Below, piece after piece: positions 11,659 through 23,008 of a DNA stretch of 64,000 bases. The DNA comes from Anthonomus grandis grandis (taxonomy: Eukaryota > Arthropoda > Insecta > Coleoptera > Curculionidae). Under the pieces are notes generated by a model that worked only from the letters and a program-made list of their open reading frames with translations, was not told the origin of the DNA and searched no databases. The position numbers and the translations under genes were made by a program. The stretch spans positions 9,610,001 through 9,674,000 of the forward strand of contig NC_065553.1 of the NCBI RefSeq assembly GCF_022605725.1, written 5' to 3'. Every line of letters begins with the position of its first letter. Position 1 is the first letter of the stretch.

Positions 11659-12304
11659 TAAGGTCAAAGAAAAATATAAGTTAAATAAAATGAAGTGATG
11701 AAATAAAAGAATATGAATGTTTTATATAGTGCTATTTTATTTAAATAGATGCTTAAAATGCTTTCTATTTGGCGCTAAACAAAAATAATAATATTTTTTA
11801 AACTCATTTTTAACATTCCCTGGAAATAGATGCACACTTTGTAATAAATCCGTTGTCAAAGATAATTAAGTACTTTACACTGAATTATTATTTTTTTCAG
11901 AAAATCAGTTGAATATTCAGGGGGCTAGGGACGAAGCTATGACTCACTATGTTCTTCCCGTGAGGTATTTTTTACATGATGCGTTTCCAGATCAGTGGAT
12001 TGCGAGAAGAGGTCCCATGGAATGGCCGGCGACATCACCAGATCTAACACCCCTCGACTTTTTTCTCTGGGGTCATTTAAAAACTGCTGTGTTTAAAACG
12101 CAATCAGTCATGATCTTCGGCATCGGATTATTACAGAATGAGCATCTGTTCCAAGAGAACTGTTTCAAAATGTGAGAAATGAGTTTAAAAATAGGTTACA
12201 CTTTTGTTTAGCCCAAAAAGGAATGCATTTTGAGTACCTTATTATATAAAATAACGCTTATACTACACTTTGTTTTATTTAACTTATACGTTTCTTTGAC
12301 CCTG
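11659..12304 (+). mobile_element. Deleted mariner-like element (DUF4817/DDE type)
   Basis: Inverted ends of about 45 bp start TAAGGTCAAAG (left) and CAGGGTCAAAG (right, minus strand), each next to a TA. Inside, 11909-12240 encodes the C-terminal transposase: FPDQWIARRGPMEWP, TSPDLTPLDFFLWGHLK with the last catalytic Asp, then after a frameshift FCLAQKGMHFEYL-like sequence. The first half of the transposase is missing, so the copy is non-autonomous. It is related to the relics at 4066 and 16866. Confidence 0.75.
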
Positions 12305-12319
12305 TATAAAATTTTGGAA

Positions 12320-13080
12320 AATTTCTGGTGCGCGTAAATACTATACACTTTAATTTAAGGTATCACGAAGAGGGTGGTGCCATTTAAAATTTTGAGGTTG
12401 GGGAGCATCGAGCCCAAGGGGTGACTCGCCCTATAACCAAAGTGGTTGTAGTTCCCCCTATCTGTATAACAATTGTACTAAATTGCGCTTTTCTAACTTT
12501 TTTAGTTTCAGAAATATTTGCATTGAAAGTTTTCAACTTGATACCCTGTATGTGAGAAGAAAGACGGCTGAATGTGTTGGTCAATAATCCCGGAGGTTTT
12601 CTGCAATACATTCGTTACTGTAATAAATTTTAGTTAATTTTAACCAATATGTTTTTACGCTTTTTACTATATTAAGTTTTAGTTTAAAAGAACATCGAAA
12701 TCTTAAAAAAATATTTTTTTAACTTATTCATATAATATGGTTTGCTTAAATTGAAACTCAACTTTCCAATGTAAATTAATAATAAATAGTTCCGCGTTAT
12801 TTAGTGAAGATGTATATAAATTGATATTAATTCTTGGCTCCACTTAATGAAGCAAATGATTTTATTTCTTTTGTTTTTTTACGCTGCAACTTTCTGATGT
12901 ATCAAGAGATCTATCGTATAAAGTAATTAGGAGAATCTAAACACAGAATAGCTAATTTAAATTAGTAATCACTCAGAGCAATAAAAAAACTTATAAAGGA
13001 AATATAATAAACCAGTGCATTTAAAGAATATCGTAATTATGTAAACTTACGTAATTATGTCATAGGAGAGACATAATTCA
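12320..13080. other. Intergenic, repeat-like, no gene seen
   Basis: The part around 12340-12600 has relatively high GC and a GATACCCTGTATG word suggestive of a transposon end. The rest is AT-rich without coding signal. Confidence 0.35.
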
Positions 13081-13086
13081 AAAAAG

Positions 13087-13235
13087 TAGTCCATTTTTCT
13101 CAAAGAGACCTCTTAATAATAAAAATTTAGAGATTGGAGGGACACAAAGTCAATGGTCTCTTGGTTTATGTTTTTTTTTTTTTTTTTTTAACGATTACAC
13201 GTGTTTTGGCATCGTCAGATCTAAAATAGAAAGCA
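13087..13235. repeat. Degenerate copy of the hammerhead-like repeat family
   Basis: Shares CTCAAAGAGACC at 13099-13110, a GGTCTC partner and ACACGTGTTTT near 13197 with the copies at about 32916 and 47948. Here the core has decayed (minus strand CTGACGATGCC directly joined to AAAACACGTG), so stem II is lost. A long poly-T tract sits in the middle. Confidence 0.5.
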
Positions 13236-13239
13236 ACCC

Positions 13240-13545
13240 TAGTATAAAAACAATAATGCATAGACATAAATTACAATATATGACTTACCGGCAAAGCTAT
13301 TATTTAAGTTAAAACAAAAATAAATACATAAAAAATAAAAAATAATGCTGACGTTCACATAAAATCCGGTGTCAAAACTAAATAAAATAAAAGTGAAAAA
13401 AACAAGCAGAATAAGGTTAAGTTGAACGGGAGAATGGAAATAAATCAAAAAAATAAAATAAAAAGTGAAATATGACTTGGTCGAGAAATGAACCAGAGAC
13501 CATCGGGTTCGTAGGCAAGCGCTAAACATACGTGCTATCCAGGTT
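13240..13545 (-). mobile_element. tRNA-derived SINE
   Basis: On the minus strand a pol III box A-like segment (TAGCACGTATGTTTAGCGC from 13537) is followed about 43 bases later by a box B-like GGTTCATTTC (from 13494). The pair is set in a tRNA-like frame with a seven-base lead. This matches tRNA box spacing. A T-rich tail follows. A functional tRNA is unlikely because the acceptor arm has no partner and the T-arm is mutated. Confidence 0.55.
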
Positions 13546-13715
13546 ATGATAAATATTGTTAAAAATTAAATGCGGTTTAAAGGAAAAAACATCATTCACA
13601 AAAGACAGTACAGGACTCTTTTTTGCCCTTGTGATCTCAATCTTCTCTAATAAGTCAAGCTTCTTTCCCTTGGGGCACTCATGAAGGATTTTTATTTTAT
13701 TGTGTGAGAGACTAA

Positions 13716-13775
13716 GTCTTCACATATTTAGGCTTATAAATATCAATACGTGAGGAATAAGAGATTGCTGCTAAG
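13716..13775 (-). pseudogene. Decayed duplicate of the 13917-14276 cuticle gene
   Basis: About 60 bases align with 14125-14184 of the intact neighbour, covering the codons for the VKTY/IDIHG/SSR region. The frame is broken and no other part of the gene remains. It is a remnant of a tandem duplication. Confidence 0.65.
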
Positions 13776-13916
13776 AAAATAAAGGTATCTATTAAACAAG
13801 CATTTTAAAAAATAAAGAAAACACATATTTTTTCATTGTATAAAAAGAATAATTTATTAATAAAAACAAAATTATAAAACTACAAATGCCCACAAAACAT
13901 TCATTTACTACACGCC

Positions 13917-14276
13917 TCAATAGTAGTGTCCATGTTCAAGTCCGATTCCATGTCCATAGCCTAATCCATAATCATGTCCGTATCCATGGCCAAACCCATG
14001 TCCTAATCCATATCCATAACTACTATATCCTAACAATGGTTCATGATGATAACCAACAGTGGGAATTACGGTTTTCACAATTGGTGCTGCAACTACCGTT
14101 TTAGCTATCACAGGAGCGGCATATGTCTTCACATATTCAGGTCCATGAATGTCAATTCGTGAAGAATAGGAGGTTGCTGCTGGAAGGGCATGGTAACCGC
14201 CAAGGTATCCCGGTGAAGGTGCACCGTAAGCAACTGAGATAACGCACAAAGCTACTAAAGCGAGTTGTTGGTACAT
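13917..14276 (-). CDS. Gly/His/Tyr-rich cuticle protein with VKT-AAP core
   Basis: Single-exon 119-residue protein. Signal peptide MYQQLALVALCVISVAYGA. Residues about 30-75 carry the core shared with the neighbours: ATSYSSRIDIHG, YVKTYAAPVIAKTVVAAP, IVKTVIPTVGYHHEP. The last 45 residues are Gly-Tyr-His repeats (GYGLGHGFGHGYGHDYGLGY). The core resembles the retinin-like/CPLCA type of low-complexity cuticle proteins, a tentative assignment. The Gly-Tyr-His tail suits cross-linking or hydration in cuticle (inferred). The promoter is clear upstream (TATA 14341-14349), an AATAAA lies downstream near 13850, and a decayed copy sits at 13716. Confidence 0.88.
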   Translation of the reverse strand: MYQQLALVALCVISVAYGAPSPGYLGGYHALPAATSYSSRIDIHGPEYVKTYAAPVIAKTVVAAPIVKTVIPTVGYHHEPLLGYSSYGYGLGHGFGHGYGHDYGLGYGHGIGLEHGHYY

Positions 14277-14340
14277 TTTCTTAGATGGTTCTATTAAGAA
14301 CTGCTAAATTGTTTTGAATACAAATTAGCTTTAGACAAGG

Positions 14341-14349
14341 GTATTTATA
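14341..14349 (-). promoter_or_regulatory. TATA box of the 13917-14276 gene
   Basis: TATAAATAC on the minus strand, about 65 bases upstream of the ATG. Confidence 0.55.
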
Positions 14350-14358
14350 CAAATGTGA

Positions 14359-14378
14359 ACCACAGTATCCTGTGGTTG
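14359..14378. promoter_or_regulatory. Palindrome of two RUNX-type sites next to the TATA box
   Basis: AACCACAG-TATC-CTGTGGTT is a perfect 8-bp-arm hairpin ten bases upstream of the TATA box. Each arm contains the RUNX consensus TGTGGT. Binding is inferred only. Confidence 0.35.
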
Positions 14379-14379
14379 A

Positions 14380-15820
14380 AGCACGACGAAGAATGTCGCG
14401 TCATTCACCAAAGGAAAACTCTTTCGTAACGCTATTTTTTTGTCGGAATATGAATGTGAGAAAAATTGGTTATTGTTCCACTTGGTTTCCCACGATGACC
14501 GTCAAATATATCGAGAATATAGCACAAAGTAATTATAAAAATTTGATTAAATAATTTCCATGTCTTAACGTATATTTTTGTGTAATGTTTTGTCGGTGGT
14601 TTGAGGTTAATTTGCAGGGTTGCCTCTTGCGAGAATGCTAACAGTGGGAATTTATTATGTTTTTTCCTGTAAAATTTGGCGGTCTACTTGTATAATTTGG
14701 AAGTTTATTTTATGAATGCCTCGTTAGTTTTTATGAGACTAAGTTTAAAAGTTAAATAATCTGTGGTAATTAGCAAAGGAAATTATGAAATTAGCAGATG
14801 ATTATGACGACAAAGTTATCATTTAAGGCTAATATTTAAAATATCAATTTAATACAACATAAAAATCTTTAAAAAATGTACTTTAGTGAATTCTTATAAA
14901 TATAATTGTCTGACTGATTTTCCTCCAACAAAAATCAGTTTTTTTAGACTAAGTAAGATGTCCTATAATTAATGGATTGTAAGCGCGATAAAAGCCTTAC
15001 TACGCCTTAGGCTAGGCGCTAACATAATTTTTGTATTTAATATATAAGTTGCAAAAAAGTGATTAGATATGTACACTTTTGGACTTTGTTACTTAAGATA
15101 CAGCTCTGTAAGCTCTAAAATTTATAAATCAATAATTCTGCTTTCTAAAAAAATCATTAAAGATGACTTTAGAATTTTAAAGATATTCTTTATAACAAGA
15201 GTTTGTTTTTTATAAGAATTTTTCGATAAAATGAGTATAGTATTAAGCAATATGATCTAAAAAGATGACTTAGTTTTACAGAATTAAAGTTCATACTAAG
15301 ATCACGCAACATAATCACACTATTAAACTGATAATTTGAATATATTGGTATCTTCTAAATTAACTTACTGATATTTTTAAGTAGCAGGACAGAACCAGAA
15401 ATATTTTAGTCAGTAGTTAAAGATACAAACATCCCTATCTACATAACGATCAAACTCAAAGTTCAAAAATCATTATACACTTTAATATCCTTATTCTGTT
15501 TTGCATTCATTTTATAACTATAATTTTATATTCATTTGAATTGAATAAATAGGTCAATTAAGCTGTCCTAATGTCCTTTGTCTCTTGATAATGATTCCGT
15601 GTACGGTTTGTGGCATAAATTCCTCACAACTATTATACGTTTTTTATAACAAGTTACATAATTATTTAACAACAAATACGTCGTACCATCGTCCTTAGCA
15701 TATTATAGGGGAATTATTACAAAACTAGAACATCCTCGTCTAATTTGAATATTAATTATAAAAAAAAAAATAATATTGCAATTATTGGCATTTTTTTAAA
15801 ATTTGATTGTAAAGTTGACA
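14380..15820. other. AT-rich intergenic stretch, no gene seen
   Basis: No supported coding sequence or repeat family was recognised between the divergent promoters of the 13917 and 15913 genes. Confidence 0.45.
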
Positions 15821-15830
15821 TGCGGGTAAC

Positions 15831-15838
15831 TATATAAG
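15831..15838 (+). promoter_or_regulatory. TATA box of the 15913-19429 gene
   Basis: TATATAAG on the plus strand, about 75 bases before the chosen ATG. It supports that start over an upstream in-frame ATG. Confidence 0.5.
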
Positions 15839-15912
15839 AACATGATTTGCTTATAAATAATTTATTTTGTTTTCCAACTTTGCTTGTCCGGCTTAAAATA
15901 TATAGTTTCATA

Positions 15913-18900
15913 ATGTTGAAATTATTTGTAGTTTTGATCGGGTTTGTTGCAGTAGTCCTAAGCGCCCCTGCTCCTGAGGCACAACCTGATGCTGATCCTA
16001 AGGCTTCATACTTCTCGGGATATCCACTAACAGGTAATTTTCGCAATTTAAAAAATAAGTAAGATTCTTCAAGTTTTTATTAAAAAAAATTACAAAAATA
16101 ATAAAAAGTAAATGCGATTAGGTCGTGTAATGCAGAGGAAAGGCTATATAAGCAAAAAGTGTATTTATTTATTTACAGGCTTAAAGCTCATTATCATAAA
16201 AAATACATAGCTAATTGAAACTTATTTATAAGAAAAAAAATTAAAATAAAATATTTTGTCATAATTTACAATAAGAGTAACTACATTGTTTTAAAATAAT
16301 CAAAAGTTGGTTTATTTGGTTACAAATTGATTGATTTAAAATTAGATTTAAAAATATCCAGTCAAATTTATTAAGTATTTATTCTCAAATTATGCTAATA
16401 GTTTAGCAGAATAATTTATATAATTGTTAAGAATTTCGTAGCCAAAAAGATGCTCATAGTTTTTCCTTCTGAAACTCAATATTTTAGGGTTAAGAACAGT
16501 ATAATCAAAGTCAGTAGAGATATTAAGCTTGTAACTAACTGGCTTGTTCTTGTAGCGTTTGTTCTAGGGAGTTTTTATGCACTACATAATACGGTGACTA
16601 CTAAATCATAGAGATTCTTTAGAATGGTTAAGTTAATAAATTCGGTAGTGTTTATTTAAAAAAAAAACACAGGATTTTTAAGGCTTTGTAACACCATTGA
16701 GCAATACGATTAAAGGGGACTTTAAAATTAAAGGTCACACGTTCACGTTGATTGTATCCAGCAAGTCCCAAAAGTTATGTCTAAACTCATTTAAAATTAT
16801 ATTTAATCGATGGACTTTTTTGCAAAAACGTGGAATAGTGCGCGGAAGAGTAATAGATCGCACTATGTCTCGTCCGCACTATGCTGGCAATGTACGTGCC
16901 ATTTTTGGATGAAACCTTTTCCAATCAGTGGATAGGGGAGAAGACCCATCGAATGGCCTGCTAGGTTGCCTGACCTAACACCATTGGACTTGTTTTGTGA
17001 GGATACCTCAAATCGAACTCTGTACTCTGGAAATGATTGTGCAACGAGAGTTTTTTGATCGCGACTTATGATATTGTCAAGCCGTGAATGGCAACCATCT
17101 TGAACATTTCAGTTAATGTAATTTTTTTAAATTTCTTACATGAATCGTTTTTTTTTTTCGATAACTGTTGACTTTGAGTATAGGACATGATGCATCAAAT
17201 ATACGTAGAATTCCACGTAAAATTCAAATATTAAATAAAAAAATGGCGCTTTCGCTTGAAAAAATTAAGTTGATGGTCGAAATTTATTTTTGGGCAAGCC
17301 TGTATATACAAACTTCACGAAAAAAAAACGCAACTTGAAATAAAAATCCACAGGTCCCGCGTTTTTGCAAAAAAACCCATCGCTTAATTTTAAATGAATT
17401 TAGACATAACTTTTGGGAGGCATTTTGGCAGTATTTTCTAATTTTAAGTATCAGTTAAATAAGATTGCATCAGTCATCAAACTTAGCGGGTCAACTTGAT
17501 CCTCATCACGTCTTCTTTAGTTGCTTGTCAATATATTGATATGCCCACTGCGAAGTGGTAAAGATTGAACATCAATTTCAGAACAATGAACAGCCCTGGT
17601 TTTGATGACTTCCTCGTAACCCATAATGCATGAATAGAGCCTTTTAAGCATTTTACCATACTCAAAGAGCTTATCTATTAGCACTGCACGGCTCACAGTA
17701 TTAAATGCCTTGGAGAAGTCATTATAGGCAGAGTCAACCACTCTATTTGCTTTAAAGGCACAACATACAACTAGGTCATACAATGTCAAAAGTAATAAAA
17801 GGGTAGTCTTCATATTTTATTACTTAAAAATTTGTTTTAATTAATTGGTGTTGAAGCAGTACATTTTATAATTATAGTATTAAAAATGTTATATAATTTA
17901 TTTCATGAAAAAAAAATAAATAGAATTGATTTGTAGAACTTTCGCAATATAATCAAATAATTAATAGTCTAAATTGCTACATTTAATGTTGCGTATTGAA
18001 ATATTTTCGGAATAAAAGGTAATGAAAAAATTGTTAGTTAAATGAAATATAACATTTATACTACCATTCAATGATTTTCAATTAGATATAAAAAATTAAA
18101 AATTAATATAGGGATTGAATACCTTTAAGCAACCTAACATTTGCCCTATGTTCTATTTTTAGGACGAAATATAAGAAAACTTTAAAGGAATGAAGGAAAC
18201 CTGGTCCTTAATGATATATCACTAACTCAGCATGTGCCAATTTAAAGCACTTTTGGCATGTTATACAAGTTTTCTTAGATTTAGATGTGCAGTAAAGTTT
18301 TCTATGACACAGGGATTAAAATCTTCAATTTATAAAAATGGCTTTCCATTATTAGAGTTTTCCATTCGTCTAATGTTTTTAGATGCTAGTATGGCAGATC
18401 ATACATTTTAATGCTGCACTTCTTAACTTTTGTCCAATGTCTTTTCGAAAAAAGAATTCTGAGAATTGCGAACTGAAGAAATTGGTTGAGAATAAATGTA
18501 AATCTTAGGATATACAGCAATCAAAGCAAAGTTTTTCTTTCCTGTCTGTGTAGCTACTCACATTTTTGGCAGTTTTACCTTAGGCTCTTCTCAAAGATGT
18601 GTACTGGTGAGGACCCTAATTCCAATTTTTATAAGAAAAAACGGTGATTAAATCTAATCAACTAATGAGCTCATACAATATATAACAGTTGCCTCTTTCA
18701 GCACTTAAGATAATCGCAGATTTATGTTTCTAAATCACATAGTCAATCCAACCATTTAATGTTCGTAATGCCATGTTTTCTGTTAGTTCGTACTAATTAT
18801 TAATATGTAATTTATTGTAGTCAACTACATTTATTTCTAATTTCCCAGAAAACGTCACCTATTACCGACATAGACTCTTGGAGGTATTTTGACTGTTTTT

Positions 18901-19429
18901 TTTTTATCAGACGCTCGTTTCCTTAGTAGCCTGAGTATTAAAAAATGAAGCATATTTCTTCATTGCTATTTGTTGATGATGTCAAAACTGTCATGCGGTT
19001 TTCCTTATGTAATGTTCTATTATCTTAAAAGGACAGTAATTGTTTATTTCGCTAAATGTTACTTTAATATGTTAGCCATCAATAATATTGACACATCTCT
19101 GGAATTGGTTTATAAGCCTAAGATGCAGCTAATTTAATTCAATGATTGCGTCAATGCTGTTGATACATAATGAAAGATTAGAGAAAATTATTATTATTAA
19201 TAAATTTACCCTATGTTACTTATTTTATAAAAATATGTTATTATCAATTTATTATTGTTCCAAATAAGCCAAATTTAACTGGAAATTTAAATACCCTGAA
19301 CTACATTATACTTTTTTTTCAGTTGTAAGACCTCTGGCATACTCCTACTACAAGCCGTACTCCTATTGGCCATCCCTTTACAGTTATAACTATCCGTGGT
19401 ATTCAAAATACTACAGCTCCTACTGGTAG
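15913..19429 (+). CDS. Small secreted Tyr/Trp-rich protein, two exons
   Basis: Exon 1 is 15913-16033 and exon 2 is 19323-19429, joined in phase 1 across a 3.3-kb intron with a GTAATT donor and a T-rich CAG acceptor. The product has 75 residues: signal peptide MLKLFVVLIGFVAVVLSAPA, a short acidic linker (PEAQPDADPKASYF), then an aromatic tail (YSYYKPYSYWPSLYSYNYPW, ending YSSYW). The exact frame match and the similar Tyr periodicity on both sides support the model. An AATAAA lies at 19518. This looks like a sclerotising cuticle or adhesive peptide (inferred); no Pfam family is recognised. The intron carries transposon relics at 16767-17813. Confidence 0.8.
16767..17418. repeat. Inverted repeats of about 65 bp flanking a transposon relic
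   Basis: Bases 16767-16835 and 17355-17418 are inverted copies sharing TCCCAAAAGTTATGTCTAAA and the TTTTTTGCAAAAACG word. Together they bound a 650-bp unit within the intron of the 15913 gene. Confidence 0.6.
16866..17302 (+). mobile_element. Mariner-like DDE transposase fragment
   Basis: Broken reading frames give HYAGNVRAIFG, FSNQWIGRRRPIEWPARLPD and LTPLDLF, the C-terminal catalytic block of the same transposase type as the 11659 element. The right end at 17302 reads CAGGCTTGCCC on the minus strand next to TA. Frameshifts and stops make it inactive. Confidence 0.6.
17517..17813 (-). pseudogene. LINE reverse transcriptase fragment
   Basis: The frame contains VVDSAYNDFSKAFNTVSRAV, matching the conserved DFSKAFDTV block of non-LTR reverse transcriptases, followed by LIDKLFEYG. 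The preceding MKTTLLLLLTLYDLV looks like a signal peptide but is better explained as the LINE segment before that block. The YADD motif is absent, so this is a truncated relic within the intron of the 15913 gene. Confidence 0.6.
18000..19200. other. Intron sequence, possible old transposon remains, unclassified
   Basis: The lower-AT block around 18150-18700 differs from its surroundings but yields no protein family I can name on either strand. Confidence 0.25.
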
Positions 19430-19529
19430 CTATAAACCCAATGTTTCGATGAGAAAAAGGATTTTGCAGGTTTTTTTTATAAATTTAAAAATGAAGGTTT
19501 TTGTGTAGTTTTTTTAAATAAAATGCCCA

Positions 19530-20900
19530 AAATTGTGTTGTTTTGTTTCAATTCGTGTAATGTTCAATTAGTGACATAGCTATTGGTGGACAAGGGTGAA
19601 GTTGTTGGCAATATGTATATATTTCTTATTACACTCTATCTCAAAAATTTAAATAATAAATGTATTTAACAAGATCCAGCTCGTTAATGACAAAAATTAT
19701 TTAGTCATAAATATATATGCCATTACTACACTTTATATTGCAATTTTAACATTTTAATTAAATTAAAACCGGATAATTAAAAGCATCTACAAAAAAATTT
19801 TATCAATTGATTTCAAAAGTGATTTTTTAAGTAGTATACTTGTTAAAATTAAAATTTAAAATATAAATTATATATTTTATGTAAAGAAAGTAAATTCGAG
19901 GTTAAGTAAATTATTTCTTAAACAATTTTTGAAACCATTGCTCCTTAAAAAGGTCACTGATTGACCTTCTATTATCTTAGTATTTCCCAAAAACCATTTA
20001 ATCTATTTCTTTGTTTAACTTGACGTCATTAACTTTTAACTTTGACTCACTTATGAAACAATACCTTATGAAACAAAAGATTATTACAGAGCTATAAGAG
20101 ATTTACCATTTTTCTTATCTATTGCAATATGGCATATAGTTAGTCTATTGATAAATGGTTAAAAAACTAGTTGAGAAATATTTTCAATAAAAGAATATGT
20201 ATAGAAATATTAATATAAATAAGACATTCTGTAAATGGCATTAATCTTTGAATGTCGTAATTTAACAAAAATTATACTTTCTAATCCTAAAACTAATTTA
20301 TTTAATTTAATTTTAGGATAAAAAATAACAATAGTGTAAACAATCAAAATTTCCCCAATTTCCTCTTAACGTGAATACTGTGTATATGATAATACTGTTA
20401 CAATAAATTAGTTTTATAATATATTTTGCATACGTTAAATTTGTGAATTACTCAATGTGACCTGTCGTTATATTATGTCCTAATTATGTTGCTATTAATG
20501 TCGAGATAAATATATTTTTTTAGGATTTTACAAAAATCTTAATATATTTATTTTAGATAACGAATTGAACATATAATGCCGGTGTAACTATAGCTACTAT
20601 TTGGACCTTTAAGGTATTTCTTAAAAATGAAAAAGTTAATATTTCAAGTATGTTTGAAAATTGCAAGAATGTTTAACTTAATGTCGTAATCTTCCAATTA
20701 TTTTATTTGTAATTAAAGGCAAAATTGTTCAAATAGAAAATTTAATTGTAACTAGACTATTTCGTCAAAATTATATCATTGTGAGCAAACTGAAGAAGTG
20801 AATAAACAAAATTTTGTATAATTAACCAATAATATTTATTATTTTTAATTTATACATATCTTTCCCTTTTTATTGCTTAATATGTACAAGTAACTTACAA
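19530..20900. other. AT-rich intergenic stretch, no gene seen
   Basis: No coding or repeat signature beyond AT-richness was found. Confidence 0.45.
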
Positions 20901-20957
20901 GACACAAATGTTGCAATATTAACAGTATATATATACAAATTAATTCAAAGTAATATT

Positions 20958-21224
20958 TCACCAACCATGTCCATAACTATCATGCCCATATCCATAACCA
21001 TCATACAGGTCAGCGTATCCATAAGCTGGTTCGACCACTTTGGTAACATATGGAGCTGCATAAGTTTTTACAATAGGTACTGTATGTTCATGCACATCAT
21101 ATCTGTTGCTGTAGCTAGTAGCGACAGGAACTGCTATATTGCTGTAGCTATGTAGATAACCTGGAGCTGCTAATGAAGATGCCACCAACAAAGCCAGAAC
21201 AACTGGTACCGATGGGAAGAACAT
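20958..21224 (-). CDS. Cuticle-type protein, paralogue A of a local pair
   Basis: Single-exon 88-residue protein. Signal peptide MFFPSVPVVLALLVASSLAA, then YSNIAVPVATSYSNRYDVHE, TVPIVKTYAAPYVTKVVEP, and a Gly-Tyr-His tail (YDGYGYGHDSYGHGW). The core is shared with the 13917 protein and is near-identical to the 23513 protein. It is tentatively a retinin-like/CPLCA cuticle protein secreted by epidermis. TATATAAAC lies at 21301-21293 and a TCAGT initiator at 21270-21266. The duplication with 23513 includes the promoter and continues to about 21430. Confidence 0.88.
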   Translation of the reverse strand: MFFPSVPVVLALLVASSLAAPGYLHSYSNIAVPVATSYSNRYDVHEHTVPIVKTYAAPYVTKVVEPAYGYADLYDGYGYGHDSYGHGW

Positions 21225-21265
21225 GTTTAATTTATTAGTATAAAATTCTCTAAATAAGGATGGTT

Positions 21266-21301
21266 ACTGATTTAATTTAGAATTGTTATGAGGTTTATAT
21301 A
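21266..21301 (-). promoter_or_regulatory. TATA plus TCAGT initiator of paralogue A
   Basis: TATATAAAC (21301-21293) and TCAGT (21270-21266) on the minus strand lie 33 bases apart from TATA to +1. The same pair with the same spacing occurs at 23855-23847 and 23824 for paralogue B. Confidence 0.65.
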
Positions 21302-21439
21302 CGAAAAGAATCTTGGAGTATTGCATAAAAGCGTGTGTATAAAAAGTTCAATCATTAATAATGTACTTTTGAACCTTGGTTTTTGTTACGATTGTTTGAC
21401 ATTGATGAAAAAATTTTTATGGTTTATTTAGCATAGTAT

Positions 21440-23000
21440 TGATTGATGAGGAATAGGACTGTTCTTAAAAATTTGGCAATAAATATAAATCAAAGTAAAG
21501 GTTTTATATTAAACAAATTATGCTTAAAACTTTTTATAAATTTATATTTCATTAAAGTTAATTATTTTTCAGTTTTTCTGAAGATGACAATACTTATCTC
21601 CCATAATTTGAGTGATTGACTGTAAAACAACTATTTGACAAAATGCTACAGGATTTAATTGAAACATATTTTCAAGATATTTATTATATATTATGGCAAA
21701 AAACATGTAGATATTATCAATGTTATCACCATAATTCTGAGTGTTTCCTATACAAAAGTCTCTATTGTAAAATCTATTTTTATTTGATAGGTAAACGAAA
21801 TTATTAGACTTAAATTTCTCTTTGAAATTATTTTGTAGAAAAATGATCACGCATGACCATATTGAAGAGGTTGAGAAAAATTGTTACAAAAATGCCTTTA
21901 ACATAAATATAGGTGAACATACAAAAAATTCATGATTTTTTTAAAATGTCATGTAACATTTAAAATCAATTTAGTGACAGTATTGAAGTTTCGTTTTTTG
22001 ACATTTATCATTTAATATGGCCTTAACCTCTCATTTATAATTTGAGGTAAATATTCATTCTAAAGAAAATATTTTAAAAGTAATTAATCAAATTTAGTTT
22101 TTATGAGAAATTTAAATACAAATAATTTGAAAAATGCAAAATACAAGTAATTTTATTAATGAGTATATATGTATTTAATTCATTTTAAGAATGTATTTAT
22201 TGCTTATGACAACTACCAATAGATTATGCCAATAATTTATTTTTAAGTTTTAGTAAACTATAATAATATTTTAGTTAATAGCTACAGTTTAAAAAAAAAT
22301 TAATTGAAAAAACATCAAAAAATTATTTTTGTCCAAAATCATTAAAAATAAATTACAAAAATTGGTTGTTTTAATAATAACTGGAATACCTATATGATTC
22401 TACTGAATAATTGTTAATGAAAGTTTGTTTCAAAGTTTTGGTAAGAATTAATCAGGACCACATTAACAAAAATCAGAACGGAAAATTATTACAGAAACGC
22501 TTTCAACAGTTTCAGTTTTTATTAATTCGTCACTTTTGTTTTTTATAATTAAGTGCAAAAATTAATCAGTTCCTAAATATAATTTATGGTAAAAATAATT
22601 TTCATACATATTGCTAATTTTTAGTTTCTAATTACATTTATAAACATTAAATGAAATCAATAGAAAACGAAAGAATTAAATATCTGAGCAAAGTGCATAT
22701 GAAAAAATATCAGCACTTATAGCCCCACAATGGATTCATTGAATTCTCAAAGGATCACTTATATATTAGGCCAATAATTATTTTTAATGCGTTTAATAAG
22801 TAGGATTTTAACCATAAAAACTTTAAATCTTGCTCAGTCAAATAAATTCTAATATAATAGTTTTAAATAATGATAAACAATAACGAATCAAAAAGTCTTA
22901 ATTTTTATTGATTCTTATATGTTACATTATACATATTATTACAAATATTACAATATTAACAGAGAATATCTAAGAAGTGATCGAAAATAAAATTATTAGC
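21440..23000. other. AT-rich intergenic stretch, no gene seen
   Basis: No supported gene was found between the two paralogues other than the relic at 23009. Confidence 0.45.
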
Positions 23001-23008
23001 CTATATCC

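Noticed and set aside
12384..12611. Minus-strand frame in a GC-richer patch
   Set aside because: Better explained as repeat-derived sequence; no conserved motif.
13239..13529. Phe-rich minus-strand frame resembling a membrane protein
   Set aside because: It is the translation of the T-rich body of the tRNA-derived SINE.
13486..13545. Possible functional tRNA gene on the minus strand
   Set aside because: Acceptor stem does not pair and box B is mutated; read as a SINE head.
17517..17813. Apparent signal peptide fused to a 98-residue protein
   Set aside because: The DFSKAFNTV block shows it is LINE reverse transcriptase; the hydrophobic start is part of that relic.
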